From: an uncultured Acidimicrobiales bacterium
GTDB taxonomy: Bacteria; Actinomycetota; Acidimicrobiia; Acidimicrobiales; SZUA-35
NCBI GenBank assembly: GCA_937922805.1
Contig: CALAJV010000003.1
Coordinates: 418,806 to 482,805 of the forward strand
DNA: 64,000 nucleotides
Direction of reading: 5' to 3'
Shown here: piece after piece, positions 52,183 through 64,000 of the stretch
Layout of the letters: each line of letters opens with the position of its first letter
How positions within the stretch are numbered: position 1 is the first letter of the stretch
Translations under genes and position numbers: made by a program
The notes under the pieces: generated by a model
The model's input: the letters and a program-made list of their open reading frames with translations, nothing else
Told to the model about the DNA's origin: nothing
Databases searched by the model: none

Positions 52183-53751
52183 TTACTTCGATTGATCGCG
52201 GAGGAAACGGCGAAGTATCTTGCCTGAAGCCGACTTGGGAATCTCATCAGTGAACTCAACAATGCGAATTTGTTTATACGTCGCAACGTGGCCGGCCACA
52301 AACGCTTGTAGCTCCTCGGCCGAAACTTCCTGGTCTGGTTGTAGAACTACAAAAGCCTTCGGCAACTCGCCGGCCTCCACGTCGGCGACACCGATTACAG
52401 CCACGTCGGCGACTGCGGGATGAGTGACTAAGAGCGCCTCAAGTTCAGCCGGTGGAACTTGAAAACCCTTGTATTTGATGAGCTCTTTAACCCGGTCGAC
52501 GATGAACATGTGACCATCAGAATCGATTCGGGCCACGTCACCGGTATGGAGCCACCCGTCAGAGTCGATTGTCTCAGCAGTCGCTTGTTCGTTGTTGAGA
52601 TAACCAACCATTACCTGAGGGCCGCGAACTAGCAGCTCGCCTTCTTCGCCAACAGCAACGTCATTGCCATCAGGATCAATGATTCGCGATTCAGTATTTG
52701 GCACGGTAATTCCGCTTGAACCGGACTTGAAGTCTTCGCCAGCGGTGGCGTGACTAATTGGACTTAGCTCAGTCATGCCGTAGCCCTGCACTATGGCACA
52801 GCCAATCCTCTCAGACGCTTCTTCTGCCAGCTCGCCACCCAGGGGCGCAGCGCCGCAAAATATCTTTCGCAGTGACGAGAGATCAAACTGATCAACCGCC
52901 GGGTGTTTCGCCAATCCAAGAACAATTGGTGGAACCGCGTAGAACTGAGTCACCTTGTGCTGTTGAATTAGGCTCAACGCTTGCTCCATATCGAAGCGGG
53001 GCATAGTTACTACAGTCACGCCTTCGGCTAACAGACCGTTCATCAAAACCTGCATTCCGTAAATGTGGAAGAACGGTAGAACGGCCAGAGCAACTTCGTT
53101 TTCGCCGTACTGAAGCACCGGAGACGACTGAGCCAGGTTGGCGACTAGGTTGTGGTGGCTTAGCATTACCCCCTTCGGCAGACCGGTTGTTCCCGAAGAA
53201 TACGGTAGAACAACGACCTGCGAATGGATATCAACCTCCACCTGAGCCATTGGGTCGGCATCGAAGTCGCTCAGAGAAGCCGTTCCGGGGGCGGCATCGC
53301 CGATCACTACAATTTCTTTCACATCGGTTCCGACGATTGCTTCTTTGGCCGTTTCAACAAAGTCAGCAATTGTCACCAGTAAGGAAGCCTTGCTGTCGTT
53401 CAGTTGGAACCGAATCTCTTCAGCTCCGTAGGTCGGATTGATTGTGGTTACCGTTCCGCCAGCCACCGAAACCCCATGGAACACCACGGCATACTCGGGC
53501 ACGTTCGGCGCCATTAGGCCCACGGTACTCCCGGCCCCATATCCTTTGGCCGTTAGCCCTCCGGCCAATCGATGAATAGCGGTTTCTAACTCAGAAAAGG
53601 TCAACGTACGCCCGGACACGCCATCGATAAGCGCTGGATGGTCGCCGTTACTGGCGACCGGGCGCAGCACGTACTCAGTTATCGGGGTTGATGGAATTTC
53701 TTGATCGGGCAACGGGCCCTTGTAAATATGAGGAACGTTGTTGTCAGCCAT
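52183..53751 (-). CDS. 4-coumarate-CoA-ligase-like AMP-binding acyl-CoA ligase
   Basis: 522 residues from ATG 53751, which fits the 4CL family N-terminus (GPLPDQEIPSTP); the frame continues 29 codons upstream. The AMP-binding signature is SSGTTGLPKGVMLSH, followed by QGYGMTELSPISH, GWLHTGDVARIDSDG, the hinge DRVKELIKYKGFQVPPAE and the catalytic Lys in PKSASGKILRR. It activates a carboxylic acid (aromatic or fatty) to its CoA thioester. It is upstream of the GMC oxidoreductase on the same strand and divergent from the DUF3179 gene. Confidence 0.93.
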   Translation of the reverse strand: MADNNVPHIYKGPLPDQEIPSTPITEYVLRPVASNGDHPALIDGVSGRTLTFSELETAIHRLAGGLTAKGYGAGSTVGLMAPNVPEYAVVFHGVSVAGGTVTTINPTYGAEEIRFQLNDSKASLLVTIADFVETAKEAIVGTDVKEIVVIGDAAPGTASLSDFDADPMAQVEVDIHSQVVVLPYSSGTTGLPKGVMLSHHNLVANLAQSSPVLQYGENEVALAVLPFFHIYGMQVLMNGLLAEGVTVVTMPRFDMEQALSLIQQHKVTQFYAVPPIVLGLAKHPAVDQFDLSSLRKIFCGAAPLGGELAEEASERIGCAIVQGYGMTELSPISHATAGEDFKSGSSGITVPNTESRIIDPDGNDVAVGEEGELLVRGPQVMVGYLNNEQATAETIDSDGWLHTGDVARIDSDGHMFIVDRVKELIKYKGFQVPPAELEALLVTHPAVADVAVIGVADVEAGELPKAFVVLQPDQEVSAEELQAFVAGHVATYKQIRIVEFTDEIPKSASGKILRRFLRDQSK

Positions 53752-53850
53752 CCAGCGGATGATAACGGTTTGTGCCGCCCATACCGGCAATGGACCGTGA
53801 GATCTTACGATGTCGTGAACTGACCGGATCAAGACCATTAGCGGGAATTA

Positions 53851-55359
53851 ATGCTTCCGAACTACGGTTCGGCAAGTATGAAACCAAAAGTTTTCGGGAC
53901 AATCGCCGTTGCTGCCCTGCTGCTAGCTGGAGTGATCTATTTCGTCTCCAACAACAATTCTGACGGCAGTTCTGATGGCGTTGCCGCTAGCCAAGAAGGA
54001 GCGACGCCCGAATCCCCAACCTCAGATAGCACCGATGATGTACCACCGTTTGATCCTTCGAACATCGAAGCTGGACAACTTCGCGACTTCGGACCTCCAC
54101 CTGAAACCCCGTCCGGTCAGTGGTCAGACGAGACGATCGAGCTAGTAGATCAATCATTAGATGCGATGTTTGCCGATGCGTCGCCGGTGGCTCAAATTTC
54201 CGAACTTGGCCAAACCGGCGACCCTCGACTGGCTTGGGTATTCGCCGACATTCTTCGCTTTCTCGGACCCGGCGAATCATCAGAAGCGCTCCAAGCGGCA
54301 ACACAAGCTGTGCTTCCCGGGCTTGAGATCGATCCGTTCTCCCCGTGGGGAAGCATTGTTGATGCGTTGATCGCCTGGGATCTTCCGGTACCCGAAGAAT
54401 ACTTCGGCCTCAAGAGGAACCTGTATCAACGGATCGAGCCTCGGTGGGGCGATCTGTTTACCGAAGATACTTCGATCGACTGGCGCCACGTCGGCTGGGG
54501 CGGAGTTGGTATTGACGATCGGGAACTTGGTTCGGCTGAGCAGTGTCGGTGTATCCCGGCATTGGATGACCCAGCAGTTACCGCCGCTGATGCAGGCAGT
54601 TGGTATCCAGACGACGCCATCGTTTTTGGTGTTGTGGTCAACGATGAAGCTCGGGCTTACCCGAAGAACATTATGGAAGTTCACGAAATGGTCAACGACA
54701 CCATCGGCGGACGTAGAATTGGGATGCCGTACTGCACCCTTTGTGGCTCGGCCCAAGCGTACCTGACCGACGAAGTCCCGTCGGAGCTCACCGATCAGTA
54801 CGGGGAGCCTGTTTTCCGAACCTCGGGCCTACTAATTCGATCTAACAAGATGATGTTCGAAAAAAACAGTTCATCGTTCATCGACACGTTCTTAGGTGAC
54901 GCAACGTCAGGTCCGCTGGCCGAGGCTGGTGTTACCTTTCCGCAAGTCTCGGTGGTGACAAGTACTTGGGGAGATTGGAAAGCAGCACATCCCGACACGA
55001 CGATCGTGGCCGAAGACGGCGGCCTTGGCCGAAGCTATGACGACGATCCGCTGCGGGGCCGAGACGACAACGGGCCCATTTTCCCGATCGGCGACGTCGA
55101 CCCCCGACTTCCGGTGCAGGAACCGGTTCTTGGATTCGTTTCCGAGTCGGGCACCCCGATTGCGGTACACGTTCAAGCTGCTCGGAGTGTCTTGACTGAC
55201 GGGGAAACCCTGAAACTAAAAGGGGTTACGGTTGTGCTCGATGGGAGCGGCATTCGCGCCATCGGACCAGATGGGTCAGACATCGGCGGACATCAGGCTT
55301 TCTGGTTTGCATGGAGCCAGTTCTACCCTGACACTCAAGTTTGGCCGCTCGACTTCTAA
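53851..55359 (+). CDS. DUF3179 family protein, membrane-anchored
   Basis: 502 residues. An N-terminal membrane helix or signal (TIAVAALLLAGVIYFVS), a Ser/Asp-rich linker, and a C-terminal DUF3179 domain with the hallmarks VFGVVVNDEARAYPKNIM, MPYCTLCGSAQAY (C-x2-C), FRTSGLLIRSNKMMFEKN and RSYDDDPLRG. The middle part (about 90-220) is helical, HEAT-like in look, unassigned. ATG 53851 has CGGGA upstream; ATG 53878 is also possible. Function of DUF3179 is unknown; the Cys pair suggests metal or redox chemistry outside the membrane. Confidence 0.85.
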   Translation: MLPNYGSASMKPKVFGTIAVAALLLAGVIYFVSNNNSDGSSDGVAASQEGATPESPTSDSTDDVPPFDPSNIEAGQLRDFGPPPETPSGQWSDETIELVDQSLDAMFADASPVAQISELGQTGDPRLAWVFADILRFLGPGESSEALQAATQAVLPGLEIDPFSPWGSIVDALIAWDLPVPEEYFGLKRNLYQRIEPRWGDLFTEDTSIDWRHVGWGGVGIDDRELGSAEQCRCIPALDDPAVTAADAGSWYPDDAIVFGVVVNDEARAYPKNIMEVHEMVNDTIGGRRIGMPYCTLCGSAQAYLTDEVPSELTDQYGEPVFRTSGLLIRSNKMMFEKNSSSFIDTFLGDATSGPLAEAGVTFPQVSVVTSTWGDWKAAHPDTTIVAEDGGLGRSYDDDPLRGRDDNGPIFPIGDVDPRLPVQEPVLGFVSESGTPIAVHVQAARSVLTDGETLKLKGVTVVLDGSGIRAIGPDGSDIGGHQAFWFAWSQFYPDTQVWPLDF

Positions 55360-55379
55360 GAGCCGGTTGTCTCAATTGG

Positions 55380-56051
55380 TCACCAAATGCCAAGTGAGCC
55401 GAGAACGCCGCGCGCTAGCCAAAAATTGATGAGAGCAGAAACCACACTCACCAAAATCCACGTTATGCCTCGTTGCTGCCAGACAGCGCTTCGACCTTCA
55501 ATAAAGATCTTTGGGAACCGGGTCTGATTTTGTGTACCGAACCAACCAGCGAGCCACAAGGCCGAGCCACCAAACATGAACAGTCGAGGCAATAAGGAAA
55601 GAAAGAGTCGAGATAGCTCCGAAACCCGGTCTGCCTCCGGGTAGACCGACGAGTTTGAACCGGTCTTGTGAAAAACGTCGATTTGTTCACCAACGTATGG
55701 CTGCCGATCCGAGACGTAGGCTCCCTTTGTCGTTACCAGGCTGACCGCGGTTTCCGGTGACCGATCATCGACAGTGAACGATCCGTCGCACACGAACTGA
55801 TCAGCGCCAACACCGTTGTGTTCGACACAGGACTCAACCACAAACGATCCGCTTTCGCCGTAGTCGCCGGACCAGTTGTAGACAAGTAGGGAGCGGTGAA
55901 CCAACAACCCAAGGCCAAGAACGCAAATAGTTGCCATCACGATCGCTACGGCATCGGTCGGAATTCCGAGTGGAGAGCCAGACCGCGACAAAGTTCTGAT
56001 CTTGTCGATAGCCCCGCTATGAAGTTTTCCAACCGGCACTGCCTCCACCAT
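55380..56051 (-). CDS. DUF3592-like membrane protein
   Basis: 223 residues from ATG 56051, preferred because TACAAT lies 6 nt before it; the open frame extends 35 codons upstream without features. One helix (IVMATICVLGLGLLVHRS), an extracytoplasmic beta-rich domain with a Cys pair (VVESCVEHNG, FVCDGSF) and VGEQIDVFHKTGSNSSVYPE, then two more helices. The VGxxVxVxYxPxNP-like segment and layout resemble DUF3592. Function unknown. Convergent with the DUF3179 gene. Confidence 0.6.
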   Translation of the reverse strand: MVEAVPVGKLHSGAIDKIRTLSRSGSPLGIPTDAVAIVMATICVLGLGLLVHRSLLVYNWSGDYGESGSFVVESCVEHNGVGADQFVCDGSFTVDDRSPETAVSLVTTKGAYVSDRQPYVGEQIDVFHKTGSNSSVYPEADRVSELSRLFLSLLPRLFMFGGSALWLAGWFGTQNQTRFPKIFIEGRSAVWQQRGITWILVSVVSALINFWLARGVLGSLGIW

Positions 56052-56057
56052 GCACTT

Positions 56058-56063
56058 ATTGTA
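56058..56063 (-). promoter_or_regulatory. -10 box TACAAT for leaderless DUF3592-like gene
   Basis: Minus-strand TACAAT, 6 nt (aagtgc), ATG. It also settles the start codon choice for that gene. Confidence 0.5.
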
Positions 56064-56238
56064 TGTGCTTGTTGATGGGCAATACAGGTCGGCCTCAGTG
56101 TTGCAACATTGTTGTGGCGAAGCGTCATCCTGATGAGAAGCTGACCCAATCGACACTGAATTAGCCGTTAGGCGACGGGCTCAACAACTGGGCTTGGCGC
56201 CAAAGAGGAGAACTTACCCAATCCTGTGCTTCGCTGGA

Positions 56239-57582
56239 TCAGGAGATGGGGATCCACTGGTTTGTCGCTGCGTCGTGGCGATAGCTACTACCACTGTTGT
56301 CGCGAACCAACCAGCAGCCTTGTGTTGGGTCCCATTCCGGCTGAGTAAAAGTCTGTACGGGAGCAGCCGGGGTTGGAGACCCACCAGCTGGGTTAGCTTG
56401 ACCCGGGCTTGCCATTGGGGTCCACGCACCAGCTTGAGGTTGTCCTTGGATCTGAGTCTGTTGGTTTGCGAGTGGCTGTTGCGATGGCGGATAACCACCG
56501 GCCGAGCTGTTGGCCTGCCCGCCGCTACTTCCGTGACTAAACGACATGGGAGCATTGGCCATTGGTTGATTGGGCAGCCCTGCGGTTTGGTTGGCCAAGT
56601 TGTTCTTGCCCGACCTAGTGATGAAGAACAGTCCGCCACCGGCAAGTAGTGCAAGTCCTGCGCCACCCAGCCCGATAGGCACAAGTGGCAGTCCGCTATC
56701 GCTGTCACCATCGAACGTCGCCGATGCCGCCTCGTCCCCGTCGGTGTCGCCACCATCTACGTCGACCTCGTCGCCAACCTCGCCATCTGTCGACGCATCA
56801 TCGGGACTAGTTTCTGAATCGAGAGCTGAGGTGGCGGTGGAGTCTGAGCTATCGGTATCAGCAACGGTCGTTGTCGGGGCAGTGGTCGTATCGGTTGCCG
56901 CTGAGTCGGTGTCGGTCGTAAGTGTGTTGGCAAAAAGCTGGGTCGGGGGGTCGCCGACGTCGACACTCCACGCGAATTTGGTCGCCCCATTTTCATCGGT
57001 AACTTCAGAAGCGTTGTTGTCGGCCGCTTGTCCTGGCAGCGTGACCGCGTAGTTGATGTCAATAGAATTCGCTACCAATAGCAGCGACGCCTGGTCGGCC
57101 TCGGTTTCGCCGCCCATTCCCGCCAGTAAGTCTTGAGGGAATGGAAGTTCGAACATCCAACCGGTCTCGGTCCGAACTAAGGTCCAGTCGGAAAGCTCGA
57201 CATCCTCGCCGCCGGCACTCACCAGGCCCGATTTGAGTTCGGTGCCAGGGTCATCGCCGGGACCAGTGCTGTAAATCAGTTCGGCCCCACAGTACGTTCC
57301 GTCATCGTAGGGTCGGATTTCGTCACTGCCTGACTCGTCGCTGTCGATGGCCTCTTGATAGGTGTCCTGACAGAATTGTTCTCGAGAATCCGGAACATCT
57401 ATGTCCACCTCATCGCTCGTCGCCAATGCGGCCAGAATGTCATAGTTGACAGCGACTACATATTTTAGCGACCCCGAGCCATCGTCTTGGACCGTGATAT
57501 CGTATTCGGCCTTGTAGCACCCAGTTAGGACGAGCATCAATGCGAGCAGTCCGCCGCCGACTCGAATACTGCGTCTCACCAT
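56239..57582 (-). CDS. LppM-like lipoprotein with C-terminal membrane helix
   Basis: 447 residues from ATG 57582 (GGGG ribosome-binding site upstream; the frame opens 12 codons earlier). Lipobox LVLTGC (Cys22), then the LppM domain (YDITVQDDGSGSLKYVVAVN ... VGDPPTQLFANT), a Thr/Asp-rich linker, a membrane helix (VPIGLGGAGLALLAGGGLFF), and a Gln/Pro/Gly-rich cytoplasmic tail ending with a Trp module (WDPTQGCWLVRD ... NQWIPIS) reminiscent of DUF2510. LppM proteins of mycobacteria are surface lipoproteins. The 82-nt region after the stop toward the DUF3592-like gene has no feature. Confidence 0.85.
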   Translation of the reverse strand: MVRRSIRVGGGLLALMLVLTGCYKAEYDITVQDDGSGSLKYVVAVNYDILAALATSDEVDIDVPDSREQFCQDTYQEAIDSDESGSDEIRPYDDGTYCGAELIYSTGPGDDPGTELKSGLVSAGGEDVELSDWTLVRTETGWMFELPFPQDLLAGMGGETEADQASLLLVANSIDINYAVTLPGQAADNNASEVTDENGATKFAWSVDVGDPPTQLFANTLTTDTDSAATDTTTAPTTTVADTDSSDSTATSALDSETSPDDASTDGEVGDEVDVDGGDTDGDEAASATFDGDSDSGLPLVPIGLGGAGLALLAGGGLFFITRSGKNNLANQTAGLPNQPMANAPMSFSHGSSGGQANSSAGGYPPSQQPLANQQTQIQGQPQAGAWTPMASPGQANPAGGSPTPAAPVQTFTQPEWDPTQGCWLVRDNSGSSYRHDAATNQWIPIS

Positions 57583-57774
57583 GTCATTCCCCAGCCCTCT
57601 TTTTCCTTGAGCCCTCACTTTACAACTAGTTTTTTGTCGGTCGTGGAACGTTTGCTGAGTCGTAACTCGTGCCAGAATCGACCTCTTTTAGCTGCTCCGA
57701 GACGTTCAAAGGGCATTCGTTGGCGAAGTGGGCCGCTTGGACATACGGTCACACAAGACCGATAGCATTGTCTT

Positions 57775-58470
57775 ATCACTTCTCAAGAACACCACCGTGA
57801 CCTCTCCGGGGGAAAAGCTCGAGCAACGATTTTTGGGGTCTCGGACGGCCTAGTCTCAAATATTTCTTTGATTTTGGGGGTTGCGGGCGCCGACGCTGCC
57901 CCAGGGCTCGTCCGGCTAGCAGGGCTTGCTGGTTTGCTAGCAGGTGCCGTCTCCATGGCGGCCGGTGAGTACATTTCGGTGAAAGCCCAAAACGAATTGA
58001 TTGAGCGTGAGCTTGCAGTGGAAAAGCAAGCTCTAGCTGACGACCCGGCCGAGGAGACCGAAGAACTAGCGCAGCTCTATATGAGTCGAGGGCTAAGGCC
58101 TGACACAGCTAGAGAAGTGGCCAAGCAATTGATGGTTAATCCGGCTGTTGCGCTCGAAGTCCACGCTCGTGAAGAACTGGGCGTAGCCCCTGACGATCTA
58201 GGCGACCCTGTAGGAGCTGCAGCATCATCGTTTGGAGCGTTCTGTGTCGGGGCTGCAGTACCGCTGGTCCCCTGGTTCGTCACCGAAGGACTTAGCGCTG
58301 TCGTCGCCTCGGTCACCCTTGGGCTAACAGCGGCGGCACTCGTCGGGGCTTTGCTGGCCCAGTTTACTGGCCGATCGCTTACCTTCAGTGCAGCCAGGCA
58401 GACCTTGATCGCAGCTGGTGCAGCGGCACTCACCTATCTCATCGGCTCACAGGTCGGCACGGGCTTGTAG
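57775..58470 (+). CDS. VIT1/CCC1-family transporter without a canonical start codon
   Basis: Homology to Fe/Mn vacuolar-iron-transporter-type proteins covers the N-terminal HHRDLSGGKARATIFGVSDG, then LVSNISLILGVAGAD, the helix GAVSMAAGEYISVKAQNE and two C-terminal helices. This includes codons from about 57790 on, but the first in-frame ATG/GTG/TTG is TTG 57868, which would delete the first conserved membrane segment. The frame is open back to a TAG at 57763; ATC 57775 is the only plausible near-cognate start, used here as boundary. A frameshift or base error upstream is the alternative: a GTG at 57797 opens another frame that stops after 18 codons. Confidence 0.75.
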   Translation: MTSQEHHRDLSGGKARATIFGVSDGLVSNISLILGVAGADAAPGLVRLAGLAGLLAGAVSMAAGEYISVKAQNELIERELAVEKQALADDPAEETEELAQLYMSRGLRPDTAREVAKQLMVNPAVALEVHAREELGVAPDDLGDPVGAAASSFGAFCVGAAVPLVPWFVTEGLSAVVASVTLGLTAAALVGALLAQFTGRSLTFSAARQTLIAAGAAALTYLIGSQVGTGL

Positions 58471-58488
58471 CTGACCGCAGTCGCTCAG

Positions 58489-58857
58489 TCAGACAGAGTC
58501 TCGGTATTGTTCGTATCGTTCGTTGAGCTCATCGAAGTTTGAGGCCAGGTTCCACGTGTTGGTTTTAACCATCTCGTCGAAGATGACTCGGTCGTGCCTC
58601 ACTTGTGCTCGGCTAACCCGATAGTGCTTTAACCGAATAAAGAACTTCGTCCAAGGCCAAAGTGTGCGGAGATGTGTTTGACGATCCACCTTTATAGAGT
58701 CGGCTACTTCCAAAAAAGCATGAGGGCTAAACCGGTGATTTTCGGCTATCGCCCGTGTGGCGACGCTAATCGCTGCGATCTCACCGATCCGCTTTTCGTG
58801 GCAGGCCTGACATGTATGCCTACGGTGGTGGGAATGAGCGACCCGAATGAATCCCAC
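58489..58857 (-). CDS. Hypothetical protein, 122 residues
   Basis: GTG start; begins with a His-rich segment containing a CQACH (CxxCH) sequence and continues with charged helices (EIAAISVATRAIAENHRFSP; RVIFDEMVKTNTWNLASNFD). It has no signal peptide, so the CxxCH is unlikely to be a c-type haem site; with the His cluster it might bind a metal. No family recognised. Its first 24 nt overlap the start of the divergent DUF952 gene, so one of the two starts may be further in. Convergent with the VIT1-like gene (18-nt gap). Confidence 0.5.
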   Translation of the reverse strand: MGFIRVAHSHHRRHTCQACHEKRIGEIAAISVATRAIAENHRFSPHAFLEVADSIKVDRQTHLRTLWPWTKFFIRLKHYRVSRAQVRHDRVIFDEMVKTNTWNLASNFDELNERYEQYRDSV

Positions 58858-59256
58858 CGATCAACGGAGAACATCGGCAGCGCCATGCCAAAACCCGGGA
58901 GCGTAGTACTCAATTCGGGGTACTTGTATCATGCTGCGGCGCGAGAAGAATGGGATAACCGCAGTTTTACTGAGTACGTGCCATCGAGCTATCAACGCGA
59001 GGGATTTATTCACTTATCATCAGCGGGTCAGCTGTTAACCCCATTGCACTCGTTCTACCTTGGCCGCTCTGACCTTTTGCTGTTGACCGTCGACGAGGGA
59101 CGAGTGTTGGCCCCAGTTATTTGGGAGGATTTATACGACGGTGGGCAAGAGTTTCCTCACGTGTACGGCGCGCTTAACCTTGATTCGATTGTTGCAACTG
59201 TGGAGATGCCTTGTGACGAATTCGGGCGGTTTGATTGGGTTGCCGAATCGAGTTAG
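58834..59256 (+). CDS. DUF952 family protein
   Basis: 140 residues from ATG 58834 (ATG 58888 would also suffice for the domain). The DUF952 core reads YLYHAAAREEWD, REGFIHLSSAGQLLTPLHSF, then LLLLTVDEGRVLAPVIWEDL and FPHVYGALNLDSIV. These roughly 100-residue proteins resemble ADP-ribosyltransferase-like/glutathione-S-transferase-associated folds; their reaction is not established. Convergent with the giant secreted protein, separated by a hairpin. Confidence 0.88.
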   Translation: MSDPNESHRSTENIGSAMPKPGSVVLNSGYLYHAAAREEWDNRSFTEYVPSSYQREGFIHLSSAGQLLTPLHSFYLGRSDLLLLTVDEGRVLAPVIWEDLYDGGQEFPHVYGALNLDSIVATVEMPCDEFGRFDWVAESS

Positions 59257-59260
59257 CCCG

Positions 59261-59297
59261 GCTTCGTCGTGGCAACGGCCTGCCCTCACGACGAAGC
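59261..59297. terminator. Stem-loop between convergent genes (possible bidirectional terminator)
   Basis: Perfect 11-nt arms GCTTCGTCGTG / CACGACGAAGC with a 15-nt loop lie 4 nt after the DUF952 stop and 50 nt beyond the stop of the convergent large gene. No U-run is present on either strand, so it may act with Rho or as an RNA 3'-end stabiliser. Confidence 0.5.
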
Positions 59298-59347
59298 GAT
59301 CTGGGCCCACCGACCCGATCCGACGATATGCGAGCTACTAGGGCAAA

Positions 59348-64000
<4,653 letters not shown>

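Noticed and set aside
57797..57853. GTG 57797 as start of the VIT1-like gene
   Set aside because: That frame stops after 18 codons and does not encode the family motif; it is out of frame with the conserved protein.

Overview
The window reads as a moderately GC-rich actinobacterial chromosome segment, most likely from the class Acidimicrobiia (inferred from gene content, not from a marker phylogeny). Pointers are a CarD regulator, a DUF3039 protein, DUF2510-RDD and DUF2752 membrane proteins, an LppM-like lipoprotein, an ArfA/OmpATb-like BON+OmpA protein, a MurA with aspartate at the fosfomycin-sensitive position, and many genes whose start codon lies exactly 6 nt after a TANNNT hexamer, the layout of leaderless actinobacterial transcripts. 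No phage, transposon, CRISPR array, rRNA or tRNA was recognised. It is a dense core/accessory mix.

Regions. 1-2.1 kb: end of a polyol operon (mannitol-type dehydrogenase, DeoR repressor, inositol-monophosphatase-like enzyme). 2.1-8.0 kb, minus strand: DEAD-box RNA helicase, orphan N6-adenine DNA methylase, MetX, a Fpg/Nei glycosylase with a degenerate zinc finger, an APH-type kinase. 8.4-18 kb: serine hydrolase, second APH-type kinase, murA, lgt with a long acidic tail, DmdC/FadE-type acyl-CoA dehydrogenase, a metallo-beta-lactamase-fold protein that has lost its metal ligands, carD, small membrane proteins. 18-26 kb: galE; a nucleoside hydrolase-ribokinase salvage pair; a peroxiredoxin whose peroxidatic Cys codon is an in-frame TGA (probable selenoprotein); folate cyclo-ligase; M20 peptidase; membrane proteins. 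26-38 kb: GH3 lipoprotein, secreted beta-helix protein with duplicated tectonin-like modules, ung, HpcH aldolase, trkA-trkH, ParA, thymidine kinase, lipase-like hydrolase, HAD phosphatase.

38-50 kb is an envelope region: a membrane-anchored coiled-coil protein ending in two H3TH domains, a BON+OmpA protein and a GH16 membrane protein on the minus strand; Bax-inhibitor-1; then a plus-strand cassette of lipoprotein, peptidoglycan-binding adaptor, ABC ATPase and MacB/FtsX permease. 50-59 kb: GMC oxidoreductase, 4CL-type acyl-CoA ligase, DUF3179, DUF3592, LppM-like lipoprotein, VIT1-like transporter lacking a canonical start, DUF952. 59.3-64 kb: a very large secreted-type protein (more than 1,550 residues, 5' end outside the window) with Pro-Glu repeats, a 60-bp tandem duplication, two Trp-containing repeat modules and a CBM10-like C-terminus.

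The best candidate for something new is the UGA-containing peroxiredoxin (21288-21749) with a hairpin just after the UGA. Next are the leaderless-promoter signature, the coiled-coil/H3TH protein, and the metal-less MBL protein.
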